Assembly: GCA_950022655.1 (NCBI GenBank)
Contig: OX465587.1
Location: 29,701,716-29,765,715 of the forward strand
Reading direction: 5' to 3'
DNA from: Alentia gelatinosa
Lineage: Eukaryota > Annelida > Polychaeta > Phyllodocida > Polynoidae
DNA: 64,000 nucleotides
In this document: positions 10,205-21,731 of the stretch, piece after piece
Numbering within the stretch: position 1 is the first letter of the stretch
Layout of the letters: every line of letters begins with the position of its first letter
Translations under genes and position numbers: made by a program
The notes under the pieces: model-generated
What the model saw: the letters and a program-made list of their open reading frames with translations, nothing else
Told to the model about the DNA's origin: nothing
The model's database searches: none

Positions 10205-12582
10205 TACTAAATAGCAATCTGTAGGCTCTTTAGATTTAGTATAAACACTCTGTATCCTACTCAGTAGCGATCTGTAGGCTCTGTGGGTTTAGTATAAAGA
10301 CTCCGTATCCTACTCAATAGCGATCTGTAGGCTCTATAGGCTTAGTATAAAGACTCCATATCCTATTAAGTAGCAATCTGTAGGCTCTTGAGATTTAGTA
10401 TAAACACTCTGTATCCTACTCAGTAGCGATCTGTAGGCTCTATAGGTTTAGAATGGAGACTCCATGTCCTACTTAGTGGCGATCTGTAGGCTCTATAGAT
10501 TTAGTATGGAGACGCCATATCCTACAAAGTAGCGATCTGTTCTATAAGTTTAGAATGGAGACTCTGTATACTACTCAGTAGCGATCTGTAGGCTCTATAA
10601 GTTTAGCATAAAGGCTCCATATCCTACTCAGTAGCGATTTATTGGCTCTATAGGTTTAGTATAAAGACTCCTTATACTACTCAGTAGCGATATGTAGGCT
10701 CTATTAGTTTAGCATAAAGACTCTGTATCCTACTCAGTAGCGATCTGTAGGCTCTATAGGCTTAGTATAAAGACTCTGTATCCTACTCAGTAGCGATCTG
10801 TAAGTTCTATAGGTTTAGTATAGAGACTTCATACCCTACTCAGTAGAAATATATACCGGGAAATGATAAATACGTTTTTCTGTTTCCTACTCAGTAGCGA
10901 TCTGTAAGCTCTATAGGTTTAGTATAGAGACTCTGTATCCTACTCGGTAGAGATCTGTAGGCTCGATAGGTTTAGTATAGAGACTCTGTATCCTACTCAT
11001 TAGCGATCTGTAAGTTCTATAGGTTTAGTATAAAGACTCCGTATCCTACTCAGTAGCGATCTGTAAGCGCTATAGGTTTAGTATAAAGACTCTGTATCCT
11101 ACTCAGTAGCGATCTGTAGGCTCTATAGGTTTAGTATAAAGACTCTGTATCCTACTCAGTAGCGATCTGTAGGCTCTATAAGTTTAGTATGGAGACTCAG
11201 TATACTACTCAGTAGCGATCTGTAGGCTTCATAGGTTTAGTATAAAGACTTTGTATCCTACTCAGTAGCGATCTGTAGGCTCTATAGGTTTAGAATGGAG
11301 ACTCTATGTCCTACTTAGTGGCGATCTGTAGGCTCTATAGATTTAGTATGGAGACGCCATATCCTTCAAAGTAGCGATCTGTTCTATAAGTTTAGAATGG
11401 AGACTCTGTATACTACTCAGTAGCGATCTGTAGGCTCTATAAGTTTAGCATAAAGGCTCCATATCCTACTCAGTAGCGATTTATTGGCTCTATAGGTTTA
11501 GTATAAAGACTCCTTATACTACTCAGTAGCGATATGTAGGCTCTATTAGTTTAGCATAAAGACTCTGTATCCTACTCAGTAGCGATCTGTAGGCTCTATA
11601 GGCTTAGTATAAAGACTCTGTATCCTACTCAGTAGCGATCTGTAAGTTCTATAGGTTTAGTATAGAGACTTCATACCCTACTCAGTAGAAATATATACCG
11701 GGAAATGATAAATACGTTTTTCTGTTTCCTACTCAGTAGCGATCTGTAAGCTCTATAGGTTTAGTATAGAGACTCTGTATCCTACTCGGTAGCGATCTGT
11801 AGGCTCGATAGGTTTAGTATAGAGACTCTGTATCCTACTCATTAGCGATCTGTAAGTTCTATAGGTTTAGTATAAAGACTCCGTATCCTACTCAGTAGCG
11901 ATCTGTAAGCGCTATAGGTTTAGTATAAAGACTCTGTATCCTACTCAGTAGCGATCTGTAGGCTCTATAGGTTTAGTATAAAGACTCTGTATCCTACTCA
12001 GTAGCGATCTGTAGGCTCTATAAGTTTAGTATGGAGACTCAGTATACTACTCAGTAGCGATCTGTAGGCTTCATAGGTTTAGTATAAAGACTTTGTATCC
12101 TACTCAGTAGCGATCTGTAGGCTCTATAAGTTTAGTATGGAGACTCTGTATCCTACTCAGTAGCGATCTGTAGGCTCTATAGGTTTAGTACAAAGACTCC
12201 ATATCCTACTCAGTAGCGATCTGTAGGCTTTATAGGTTTAGTATAAAGATTCCATATACTACTCAGTAGCGATCTGTAGGCTCTATAGGTTTAGTATAAA
12301 GACTCCATATCCTACTCAGTAGCGATCTGTAGGCTCTATATATGTCTAGCATAAAGACTCTGTATCCTACTCAATAGCGATCTGTAGGCTCTATAGGTTT
12401 AGTATAAAGACTCTGTATCCTACTCAGTAGCGATCTGTAGGCTCTATAAGTTTAGTATGGAGACTCTGTTTCCTACTCAGTAGCGATCTGTAGGCTCTAT
12501 ATGTTTAGTATAAAGACTCCGTATAATACTCAGTAGCGATCTGTAGGCTCTATGTGTTTAGTATGGAGACTCCGTGTGAGGT
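10205..12582. repeat. 53-bp satellite array, about 45 units, with an 842-bp higher-order duplication
   Basis: Monomer of the form TAGCGATCTGTAGGCTCTAT followed by 33 more bases ending CCTACTCAG, period close to 53. Two blocks of 842 bp (about 10430-11271 and 11272-12113) are almost identical. They share private variants such as CGCCATATCC and the aberrant unit with ATATATACCGGGAAATGATA, which marks a recent higher-order duplication. The array ends in GGTGGATAATAAA (12570-12582), the terminus of family G; a single diverged monomer sits beside the same terminus at 23155-23217. No coding potential. Confidence 0.97.
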
Positions 12583-12973
12583 GGATAATAAATGTCACTG
12601 TGATGTTAACGCCTATGACAGGCTGTCTCTATCACTTATACATAAACACCACTTGCTCCAGTCCTAATTGGCAGGCCTTTAGTATGGCTGTCAATGATGA
12701 CTGTCTCCTACTCTATTCATGATAAATCAAAGTGTATGGCCTTTGTTAGATACATAAAAGCCTATTCAAACTTTAATATCATGGCGTATTTTACTACCAC
12801 AACAAGTACAACTCTACTGACAATCAGTCATTTCTGTCTATGACTTCCGTGCACCCGATGAGTATGCAGTATTGTGTCTGTATAATTTCTGAAAGTATTA
12901 ATGCTGGCGTCCAATAAGGTCGGCTACACTCCGGAATGCCCTATGATGCCCCTCTCATCAGGGCAGTTGACCA
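12583..12973. other. Unassigned DNA
   Basis: No gene or complete element seen. GGAATGCCCTATGATGCCCC at 12934-12953 loosely recalls a B-family internal word. Confidence 0.35.
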
Positions 12974-13382
12974 GGGGGTACGTCCACCAACCACGACAAG
13001 GCTACGACAATGGCTTTCCAACAAGGTCCACGACAGGCCTACGATTGGAGGCCTTGTCGTAGCCTTGTCATGGTTGGTGGACCCTAGTTCCCGACAAGAG
13101 GCTATGACAGGGCCACAACAGGCTACGACATGAAGCTTGTCGGGGGCCTGTAGGGGGCCTTCCGACAAGGTTACGACGTTGTGGTGGCATTTCGTGGCGT
13201 GTCGTGAGGTTGTCGCAGAGGTCTACTCTAGAATATTTAGGTGGAGCATGCAACCTACGACACCTCCACAACACCGCTGTCGCAGAGCACCCCTTCTCAT
13301 GACAAGGCTACGACAAGGCGCCGACGGGAACTTTCTTGTCGAGGCTTGTCATAACCTTGTTTTGGTTGGTGGATCCCCCCTT
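12974..13382. mobile_element. MITE family C, copy C1
   Basis: Starts GGGGGTACGTCCACCAACCA and ends GGTTGGTGGATCCCCCCTT followed by TA. The body is built from many short inverted words CGACAAGGC/GCCTTGTCG. Open frames on both strands in the C copies come from this CGACAAGG repetition. Confidence 0.85.
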
Positions 13383-13384
13383 TA

Positions 13385-13832
13385 AGGGGGGTACATCCAC
13401 CCATCACAACAAGGCTACGACAAGAGCAGAAAAGAAATTTCCTATCGACGCCTTGTCGTAGCCTTGTCGTGAGAAGGGGGCTTAGCGTTGTCGGGGTGTG
13501 TCGTAGACGTTGCTGGTTCCCATAGAAAAGGCGTCCATGGTCCCGACACACTACGACAGTGATATCAAAGAAACCACAACACTCCACAACAAGGGTCCAG
13601 CCTTGGCCAAAATCGAACATGTTTTTTTTTTGTAACCTTGTCGGAAAGCCCCCGACAGGCCACCGACAAGCTTTCAGTCGCAGCCTGTTGTGGCCTTGTT
13701 GTAGACTCTTGTGGGGAACTGGGGTCCACCAGCCACGACAAGGCTATGACAAGCGTTCCAATCGTAGGCCGGTCGTGGACCTTGTCGGAAAGCCATTGTC
13801 ATAGCCTTGTCATGGTTGGTGGACGCCGCCTT
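13385..13832. mobile_element. MITE family C, copy C2
   Basis: Begins AGGGGGGTACATCCACCCAT immediately after the TA that closes C1, and ends GGTTGGTGGACGCCGCCTT before TA. The two copies share one TA. Confidence 0.85.
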
Positions 13833-13834
13833 TA

Positions 13835-14092
13835 GGGGACAAGGTTACAACAAAATCGAACATGTTCGATTTTTCTCATGACTGGACCCTTGTCATGGAG
13901 TGTCATGGTGTGTCGGGAGCATGTTGCAGAGGTCTACGATAGGAAATTTTGGTAGAGCGTGCACTTCCTGACACTTCCCGACAACGCTGTTGTAAAGCTC
14001 CCCTTCTTACAACAACGCTGCAACATGCGCCGAATGGAACTTTGTTGTCAGCGGTTGTGGTAGCCTTGTCGTGGTTAGTGGACCCCACTCCT
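13835..14092. mobile_element. MITE family C fragment C3
   Basis: Right half of a C element. It includes the perfect palindrome AAAATCGAACATGTTCGATT (plus TT) at about 13853-13874, an intact form of the C-family centre. It ends GGTTAGTGGACCCCACTCC. Confidence 0.8.
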
Positions 14093-14177
14093 TAGGCTCC
14101 GATTAAAAATGGGGGTCTACGATCTCTTCCCAATGAAAAAACCCTGTCGTAGGGTCTCTATGACATTTTAACATGTT

Positions 14178-14453
14178 CAACCTACTACGATAGAAATTTA
14201 GACCTACCGATATGACACCGATACAAAAAGCAAATATCGGAGACATTTCGGGAAGGTGTAAAATCATAGACATATATCTAGACATGCCAATCAACCATGC
14301 ATTGTATGGGTTTTTTCGGTGCCTAATCGCAGAAACCTGGTCAACTGCCCCGATATTAGGTAACCTTCCGACAAGATTTTGATTTTTTTATCGGGAGGTG
14401 CATAGACCATATCGGAGCCATATCATAGTAAGTGGACGCCAGGCCTTACTGTC
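14178..14453. mobile_element. MITE family B, copy B2
   Basis: Runs from CCTACTACGATAGAAATTTA to AAGTGGACGCCAGGCCT followed by TA. The extreme left terminus (AGGCCTGGCGTCC) is missing. Internal words match B1 and B4-B6. Confidence 0.85.
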
Positions 14454-14647
14454 ATGGCAATAGTATAAATCTTGATTCCGAGAAATGTCACACACTTAGC
14501 GGGGCTAATTATCCTTTTCTATGAAACAGAAAAAGACAAACTCCCTCAATAATTAGATCAATGTCAATTGGCCCCGTACAGTTTCATTATAAGGGGTCTT
14601 CAACGCCCATAAAGTCGTCCACATACCCAGAAGTGTGAATAAATACA

Positions 14648-14940
14648 CAATATTGACTGGTTTCAGATACAAGCGACTGTGTGCTCCGAGGAATTTATGA
14701 ATTTCTCCGATTAAATAAGGTGCATATAAACAAACCCGTTGCTATTGGTTGGCAAAAAACGACAGCTTTTTTTTAGTTCTCCTAAATACACAATATTGAC
14801 TGGTTTCAGATACAAGCGGCCGTATGCTCCGTGGAGTTGACGCGTAGTAATATCCGAGCGTTATCGAGGATATTGCATAGAGTCAACTCCGAGAAGCATA
14901 CAAACGCTTTTATCTGAAACCAGTCTATAGTGTATTAATT
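14648..14940. mobile_element. Family G hairpin element, copy G-a, with an extra partial arm
   Basis: The full hairpin is at 14785-14940. Outer arms are GACTGGTTTCAGATACAAGC / TATCTGAAACCAGTC, and the inner core is GTTGACGCGTAGTAATATCC / GGATATTGCATAGAGTCAAC, with loop GAGCGTTATCGA. A partial left arm copy lies at 14653-14700. No coding capacity. Confidence 0.9.
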
Positions 14941-14944
14941 ATCA

Positions 14945-15430
14945 ATAATAAATTTGAATACGATGGTCTCCATGTGTTATAGAACACATATTTAACTATT
15001 CTTGTTCATATTATAATGTTTCCCCCAGGTTGACATTTAAATATTTGCAGTATATGTTGTATACATATATCAACAAAAGAAAAGAAGAAAAAAAGCAGGC
15101 TTCTGGTAGAGACTCATACATGGTAGTCATATTGAAAAATTGATTTACGTAACCCTTATAACATTGTACATCAATAGAGAAAAAAAGCTGCCAAAAAAAG
15201 AGAAGAAATTGGAGGTCACCATGCTGTTTTTTTTATTTAGAGATCAATATCATGATAATTTCATAAAAGAATATATAGAAGATTTATAAAGTTACTTTTC
15301 ACACAGTAAAACCCATGTCATTTTCCTCAAACTTTCACAGGATATAGTAACCGTATATTTTAAATTTCATAGATCACCCTCCTTGTTTTTGAAAGAATTC
15401 AAGAAAACCATATTTTCTTGTACATTCCCT
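14945..15430. repeat. Dispersed repeat family H, copy 1
   Basis: Contains the words ATGTGTTATAGAACACATAT, TAGAGATCAATATCATGATA and AAAACCCATGTCATTTTCCT, which recur in the same order at 20490-20600 and 47060-47310. Type and boundaries unknown. Confidence 0.6.
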
Positions 15431-15589
15431 ATGTAAATCAATGTTAATTAGCCAATTTTACCAGTTAGGGTTGGATAAAATGGATAAAACGTTAGATTCA
15501 GTCAATTGACAGTAAAATGAATCCCACGGAACGAATAGTCTCAGCATAACAGAACCAAACAATTCAGACGAGCATATTGTGTTCCAGTG

Positions 15590-16143
15590 CCAAATCTCAA
15601 AAGGATTTGTCTCAGACAAACGCTCTGTGAGGTACGTGAATCCCATCGTGTGAATACCACTTTACAGGGTACATAATCTCAGCAGGATTTGTCTCAGACA
15701 AACAACATGTGAGGTACATGAATCCCATAATGTGAATCCCACTTTACAGGTTATAGAATCTCAGCAGGATTTGTCTCAGACAAACACCCTGTGAGGTACA
15801 TGAATCCCATCATGTGAATCCCACTTTACAGGTTATAGAATCTCAGCAGGATTTGTCTCAGACAAACAACCTGTGAGGTACATGAATCCCATCATGTGAA
15901 TCTCGCTTTACAGGTTATAGAATCTCAGCAGAATTTGTCTCAGACAAACACCCTGTGAGGTACATGAATCCCATCATGTGAATCTCGCTTTACAGGTTAT
16001 AGAATCTCAGCAGGATTTGTCTCAGACAAACACCCTGTGAGGTACATGAATCCCATCATGTGAATCCCGCTTTACAGGTTATAGAATCTCAGCAGGATTT
16101 GTCTCAGACAAACACCCTGTGAGGTACATGAATCCCACTTTAG
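15590..16143. repeat. 82-bp satellite array, 7 units, derived from the family M terminus
   Basis: Units beginning AATCTCAGCAGGATTTGTCT start at 15675, 15757, 15839, 15921, 16003 and 16085, with an older diverged unit near 15593. The period is exactly 82. The monomer matches the right end of the M elements (25818-25894 and 26365-26434). The array closes at TGAATCCCACTTTA, the M terminus. No coding potential. Confidence 0.95.
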
Positions 16144-16763
16144 TATGGATCACTCTACGGTCAGAAAGGAGAGCAATATGACCAGCGTAACCTAAAGGGT
16201 CTACCTCTTGAGCTAACATAGACTGCAGCATAGACATTCTAGCAAAAATCACATGATCAATCTGTGGTTTGTTAAGTGGGATTCACGCGTTGGAATCTCA
16301 GACCTTGCCACTTCACTGCAAATACAATATTGTCTTCTTTTTAAACAAATAAAACCTTATTTCACATAATTATTAGCCGGAAGGATACAGATAGATAAAG
16401 ACACAAAAACCAGTAAGTAAATTATTAAGGCATGCCATTCATGAAATAATGAGGTATGAAATATATCGGGTCAGGGAATAATGATTTGGAAGATGTAGCA
16501 TTCATTTCTGTCCTGAGGGTCCATTGGGCTGAGTTCAGACATGTTTCTGATGCATCCTGGGAGGTAATAGTAGTAGGGTTCTGGTAGAAGGTCACGTGAT
16601 TTCCGGTCTTAATGAGGTATCCTGTTTCCTGTATAACTCCTCCACAGGTCATCTTGATCGTCGTGGTGGTAGATCAACCTGTAGCCTAACCCCCCAGGGT
16701 GTTTCTCCTAATGACTAACTGCATCCCTGGAGGTGAAAAGTTTAATACAAGATTTTCCTGATA
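16144..16763. other. Unassigned DNA
   Basis: No gene recognised. The minus-strand frame at 16425-16652 has no domain I recognise. GTGGGATTCACGCGTTGG at 16278 is a family M terminal word. Confidence 0.35.
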
Positions 16764-17046
16764 GATTTTATCCTACCCTCATATAAATCTCCATAGATTT
16801 AACATGGTGGGCCTGTATGCCACGGTTATGCCATAAAATATTTATATGACACGGGTGACATATGAAGTTAAAAACATGTGACAGGGTAGGATAAAATCTA
16901 AACATCACTCAATTTCATATAATTGTTTACATGCCATTCGTTGTCTTCCGCTACAGATATCACTCAGCTCCGCTTTGTGATATCATTCCGCGAAGACAAC
17001 TCATGCCATATGAACAATCACATGAAATTTTGTGATGTTTCATGAT
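16764..17046. mobile_element. TIR-plus-hairpin element (ATTTTATCCTACCC type), copy 3
   Basis: TIR block GATTTTATCCTACCC (16764-16778) to GGGTAGGATAAAATC (about 16884-16898), then a hairpin at 16900-17046. The hairpin arms are AACATCACTCAATTTCATAT / ATGAAATTTTGTGATGTT and the apex includes TCACTCAGCTCCGC. The hairpin matches the half-hairpins at 61560-61600 and 62700-62815. Confidence 0.85.
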
Positions 17047-17188
17047 ATTATGCAAGCAGAGTATATGATCTTTGGTGATTTACATAAGCTCAGACTATGA
17101 ATTATTAAAAAGAAAATCTTTATTAACCATCGTTGATACAACATCCAAATGCAGATAGTTACAGGTTTTAACTAAGGTTGATAAAGCA

Positions 17189-17312
17189 CCCCTCTTGTAA
17201 GATCTCACACTCTCTCACAAGTCGTAATCTGTACAAGGTTCTCACTGCGCTCTATGGAAGAGGAGTTCTTAACGAACTAGACTTAGAGCCTTGAGAATCC
17301 ACTGGCACATAG
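17189..17312. mobile_element. Foldback family J fragment (left arm only)
   Basis: CACCCCTCTTGTAAGATCTC through GAGAATCCACTGGC matches the left arm of the complete J element at 49669. The rest is deleted at the junction with B3. Confidence 0.75.
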
Positions 17313-17324
17313 TATTCCCGCTAG

Positions 17325-17511
17325 GTAGACATATGTCTAGACATGCCAATCCACCACGCATTGTATGGGGTTTTTATCGGTGTCTAATCGCAGAGACGTG
17401 GTCAACTGGCTCGATATTAGGTGACCTTCCGACGCGATTTTGATTTTTTTATCGGGAGGTGCATCGTAGACCATATCGGAGCCATATCGTAGTAGATGGA
17501 CGCCAGGCCTT
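17325..17511. mobile_element. MITE family B fragment B3
   Basis: From GTAGACATATGTCTAGACAT to GATGGACGCCAGGCCT, then TA. The left half of B is absent. Confidence 0.85.
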
Positions 17512-18246
17512 ATCTGTTTTGGCTGGTTTTCATTACCCTGTCCAAGGTTGGATACAAATGCGTTGATGGTATTCCATTTTCTGACCAATTGGTCAAGGCA
17601 ACAATGAGTTTTACACAAAATAGTCACTTTAGTACATATCATTTAAGAGTAGTTGTGGTAATGTTTGGTTGATTATACAGTTTGAGAGTATGAAAATATA
17701 GGGGAATAACACAGACATGGGAAATTGTTAAAAATTGTGTTCTATTCTTCATACTGCCTCCATTCATTGTGATGTGAAATCCCATTTTTTATGCGGGGCG
17801 GATATATGTTAACTTCTTTGATGTCTTCTCAACACTGGAGTAGGCGCAAAATGTGGTATCACTAGCAGATTGGCTGCAATCTCTGTTCCGACTACGAGGT
17901 TGGTATACACCATTGCTCTATAGGCGTCGCTAAGGTAAAAGAAAGAGTTTTAGTTGGGAAAAATAAAATTTTATTTTTGTGGTACCATTTCATAATCAGA
18001 TATTTTTGATAATGATTTTAGAATAGTATTATGAATTAAAATTTCGATAGATAGTAAAATGAGTAAACACGAAGTGTATTTGTAAAGAAAATGTGGATGG
18101 GGAATGAGATGTTGAATGTAAAAAGGATGTGGGTGGGTGGGTAAAATACAGGCTGCCTTGGTTGTGTGAGTCATGATGGGGGAGTGAGTTGGGGCTTGTA
18201 ATACAGGTGATGCTGTTCAGCGTCACCTAACGGTGCATTGGTTTGT
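17512..18246. other. Unassigned AT-rich DNA
   Basis: No gene, RNA or complete element. Two overlapping minus-strand frames at 17971-18226 come from C/A-rich composition (complement of GGGTGGGTGGG) and carry no domain. Confidence 0.35.
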
Positions 18247-18248
18247 TA

Positions 18249-18653
18249 AGGGGGGCATCCACCAACTATGACAATGGCTTCCCAACAAGGTTCATGATTG
18301 GCCTACTATTGGCGGCCTTGTCGTGGTTGTTGGACCCCAGTTCCTGACAAGAGTCTATGACAAGGCCACGACAAGGACACAATTGGAAGCTTTTCAGGAG
18401 CCTTCCGACAAGGCCACGACAACATCGAACATGTTTGATTTTTACCACGACTGGACCCTTGTTGTGAAGTATCATGGCATGTCTGGAGCATGTCGCAGAG
18501 GTCTACAATAGGAAATTTTGGTGAAGTGTACACTTCCCGACACACCCCTGTCGTAAAGCCCCCCTTCTTATGACAAGGCTGCAACAAGCGCCGATTGGAA
18601 CTTTCTTGTCAGTGCTTGTCGTAGCCTTGCCATGGTTGGTGGACGCCCGCCTT
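18249..18653. mobile_element. MITE family C, copy C4
   Basis: GGGGGGCATCCACCAACTAT at the left and GGTTGGTGGACGCCCGCCTT at the right, TA on both sides. Centre AACATCGAACATGTTTGATT. Mutually open short frames on both strands are repeat by-products. Confidence 0.9.
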
Positions 18654-19252
18654 TAGGGGACAAACAAGGCTGCATCTGGCCAGATAAGTATAGGGAGAGA
18701 TAGCAACCATACCTAAAGTGTGAACGGTGGGAGCACATGTGATTGCAGGAGTGTTGGTATTTGACAGATTGATTTGGTTTAACAGTCAAGGGTATTGTTT
18801 TAACAAGTCTGGCCTGTCTAAACTTCATAGTTGATATTTTTCTTGGTTCTAACTTGGAAAAGGATAAGCATATGATAGCTAGGCCTGCCAATGTGTGTTT
18901 CTCTCAAAATTGTCATTATTTTTCTGATATGGACTTGCTGTATTGTGAGATGAATATTTTATGTAAGTATGTACTCATTTTGACGTGCCTGAAAACTCAA
19001 CCATCGTTGAGAGGCACTGAAAATTAAAAAAAAAAAAAAAATGTATTATTGTGTATCCAGTTTTGGTGATCCTGTCTTATTTCAGCCGCTGCAGATATCG
19101 GCGAGTGATCTTGTTGTTTTTGATTGATTTTCCTATATGTAAGCTGTATCACATGAATGATCAACGTTAGATACCTTGATATATCTTAGGTAATGCACAT
19201 TCTTATTATAAACCTCTTCACAAACTCAAAAAATGGATGATAAATATAATAT
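18654..19252. other. Unassigned DNA with an A tract
   Basis: A run of about 17 A residues at 19025-19041, following TGAGAGGCACTGAAAATT, could be the tail of an old retroposed sequence. No body was identified. Confidence 0.3.
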
Positions 19253-19345
19253 TGACTGGTTTCAGATAAATGCTAGGATGTTACTAGGCGTCAACTGATC
19301 GGAACTTACGACCGCTTGTATCTGAAACCAGTTAATACTGTGAAT
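19253..19345. mobile_element. Family G hairpin, internally deleted copy
   Basis: ATATTGACTGGTTTCAGATA and TGTATCTGAAACCAGTTAAT are both present but most of the core is missing, leaving only AGGCGTCAACTGATC. Confidence 0.75.
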
Positions 19346-19389
19346 CTGTATTCTTTTCTCCGCCTGATTCAATGATTCAATCCATATAC

Positions 19390-19790
19390 TACTTACCCGG
19401 CGTTTACAGTAGATGATTATAGGCAGCGATTCTTGAATTCAGCACTACCTGACGACTTACGCGGCGTTTAAATTTGATGATCATAGATAACGATTCTTGA
19501 ATTTAGCACCACCTGACGACTTACCCGGCGTTTACACTAGACGATTATAGGCGGCGATTCTTGAAATTAGCACCACGTGACGACTTACCCGGCGTTTACA
19601 CTAGACGATTATAGGTGGCGATTCTTGAAATTAGCACCATGTGACGACTTACCCGGCGTTTACACTAGACGATTATAGGCAGCGATTCTTGAATTTAGCA
19701 CCACCTGATGACTTGCCCGGCGTTTACACTAGACGATTATAGGCGGCGATTCTTGAATTTAACACCACCTGATGACTTTCAGCTGTCAAT
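19390..19790. repeat. 64-bp satellite array, about 6 units
   Basis: Units with the word CCCGGCGTTTACACTAGACG recur at exactly 64-bp spacing (TTAC at 19393, 19457, 19521, 19585, 19649; the sixth at 19713 reads TTGC). The monomer word GATTCTTGAATTTAGCACCA has a dispersed relative in inverted orientation at 63455-63495. A short open frame at 19708-19926 crosses the array end and has no domain. Confidence 0.95.
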
Positions 19791-20459
19791 GACTAGTAAA
19801 CACCACACGAGGGACGAACACAGAACTTCTGACTACCTCGGATTACGCATTTTTGCACCACCTTGCCACTATGCAGAAGATTCTACGCTTCCCACTATTT
19901 CAAAGCAGTTTGAATTAATCATCTAGACATATGACGATTCTGTAAAAACATAGGTCAATCAAATCAATTACAGGTTTCCCACTTTCACCACTTTGTTAAT
20001 ATGGCTTTACTTAATGACTCATCATATATAATGATCGCTACCCACTAAAACAAAACACAAACTCTATTTAAAATTTTTGAAAAATATTTCTCAGTCCTGA
20101 ATTGGCAAGGGTTTAAAAAAATATACATTTGTTCAATGAAGCCATCTATTGGGTAATTTCTGGAAGTGGCCAAATTCATCTTCCTCCGATTTCGACAATG
20201 AGTTCTCCAAGTGCTTGTTATCACAATAAATTTAATCATGATTGTACGAATACAATGCGGTGGGAGGCAATCTAAGAGCAAGGAATCTGATTTCAGAGCA
20301 CGATAAAATGCTACTTTAAATTAGATGATACCAAATAAGTTAAGATCTCAATTACGCGTATTGGAAGTGCTGTCTTTAATTTTCTGCGTAATTTCGATTC
20401 TCTTAAAGTCTTCGTCATTTTCATAAAAGGAGACAATATCATGTTTTTACAGTATCATT
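19791..20459. other. Unassigned AT-rich DNA
   Basis: No gene or repeat recognised. Confidence 0.35.
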
Positions 20460-20479
20460 AGGAAGAGTTAGGATTTGAA

Positions 20480-20605
20480 GCATTAAAGGCACTACAGACA
20501 ATTTGACTCGAAAATCAAAACCCATGCCATTTTTCTCAAAATCTAATATGATGATCTCTAAGTATTGTAGAGCACATATTTAACTTAGAAATCGGCGGCC
20601 ACCGT
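20480..20605. repeat. Dispersed repeat family H, copy 2 (partial)
   Basis: CTCGAAAATCAAAACCCATG and ATGATGATCTCTAAGTATTG match 47085-47140. It ends near the CACCGTGATCAATATTAGAG word. Confidence 0.6.
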
Positions 20606-20663
20606 GATCAATATTAGAGTATTACAAATATTAGAGATCAATAAAAGAGTATTACAAATTCTA

Positions 20664-20936
20664 AAGCCCAATGCCCATCTACCGATTTCGGGACATTTAT
20701 GTACCTTTGTCGGCGACAAACGGACGATAATTTGTCTCAGCCAAGGCATCCTAACGGAGTCGGCCGAAATCGGTAGATGTAGGACAGATAGGCAAGGGTG
20801 AGCCACCGATTAGTGAACCACCTCCATCAGATGTTTTTTAATCGGCAACAAGTTGTTGATCAATGTTCCTAAATCGCTTGCTAAAAGTGTACCAACTTGT
20901 TGAAAAATCCACTCAGCGATAACGGAACATTGTAAC
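20664..20936. mobile_element. MITE family A fragment A6
   Basis: Starts AAGCCCAATGCCCATCTACC after TA and follows the A right-half consensus in inverse order, then runs into AATCGGCAACAAGTTGTTGA, shared with A9 (about 61220-61300). It lacks a matching right terminus. Confidence 0.75.
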
Positions 20937-20938
20937 TA

Positions 20939-21248
20939 AAGCCCGATGCCCATCTACCGATTATGGGTTGAACGATTAGCTAGCAAATCGTACAGGAGTC
21001 GGTGAACGTGTCGCAGGCAAATTACGTAACCCTTCGCTCAACCAGCGGACATCGAGGAGAGGTGTGTGGTGGGTAATAGTCCTAAGCAAATCAGTCCCCT
21101 AATTGGTGGCTCACCCTTGCCAAACTGTCCTACATATACCGACTACAGCCGACTCCGTTAGGATGCCTCGCCCGAGACAAATTACCGTCCGTTTGTTGCC
21201 GACAAAGGTACATGAATATTCCGAAATCGGTAGATGGGCATTGGGCTT
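20939..21248. mobile_element. MITE family A, copy A7
   Basis: AAGCCCGATGCCCATCTACC to GGTAGATGGGCATTGGGCTT, TA on both sides. Full length (about 310 bp). Confidence 0.9.
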
Positions 21249-21393
21249 TACCGCCATTCGGGTTACATAATTTGCCTGCGACAAGTTTGCCGACAACTAA
21301 TCGAATTAGTAGATACAATAGGTGTATTCTTTAGCTTATAGGACAAGATATTGTAAACTCTTTATATCCACAAGCGGTAAAGTCCATCACTTC

Positions 21394-21447
21394 ATTGTTA
21401 CAGGTGTGTTATAGGCGCAGAACAGCTTCTCCAGAACTTCCCACTCT
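21394..21447. other. Partial duplicate of the GC-rich exon-like segment
   Basis: CAGGTGTGTTATAGGCGCAG and CTTCTCCAGAACTTCCCACT repeat the first 50 bases of the GC-rich segment at 22456, minus 9 bases. The copy stops at CACTC where B4 begins, so the rest has been lost. Confidence 0.8.
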
Positions 21448-21448
21448 A

Positions 21449-21729
21449 AGGCCTGGCGGCCACCTACTACGATAGAAATTTAGACATACCGATATGGCAC
21501 CGATACAAAAGGCAAATATCTGAGACATATCGGGAAGGTGCAAAATCGTAGACAAATGTCTAGACATGCCAATCCACCATGCATCTTAATGAGGTTTTTA
21601 TCGGTGCCTAATCGTAGAAACATGGTCCACTTCCCCGATATTAGGTGACCTTCCGAGGCGATTTTGATTTTCTATCGGGAGGTGCATTGTAGACATTCGA
21701 GCCATATTGTAGTAGGTGGATGCCGGGCC
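21449..21729. mobile_element. MITE family B, copy B4
   Basis: AGGCCTGGCGGCCACCTACT to AGGTGGATGCCGGGCC, TA on both sides. It shares its right-hand TA with C5. Confidence 0.9.
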
Positions 21730-21731
21730 TA

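Noticed and set aside
12936..13835. Several overlapping 60-107-codon frames on both strands
   Set aside because: They recur in every C-family MITE because of CGACAAGG/CCTTGTCG repetition and shift between copies.
15590..16143. CRISPR-like regular repetition
   Set aside because: The 82-bp units are identical throughout with no unique spacers. This is a satellite in a eukaryotic context.
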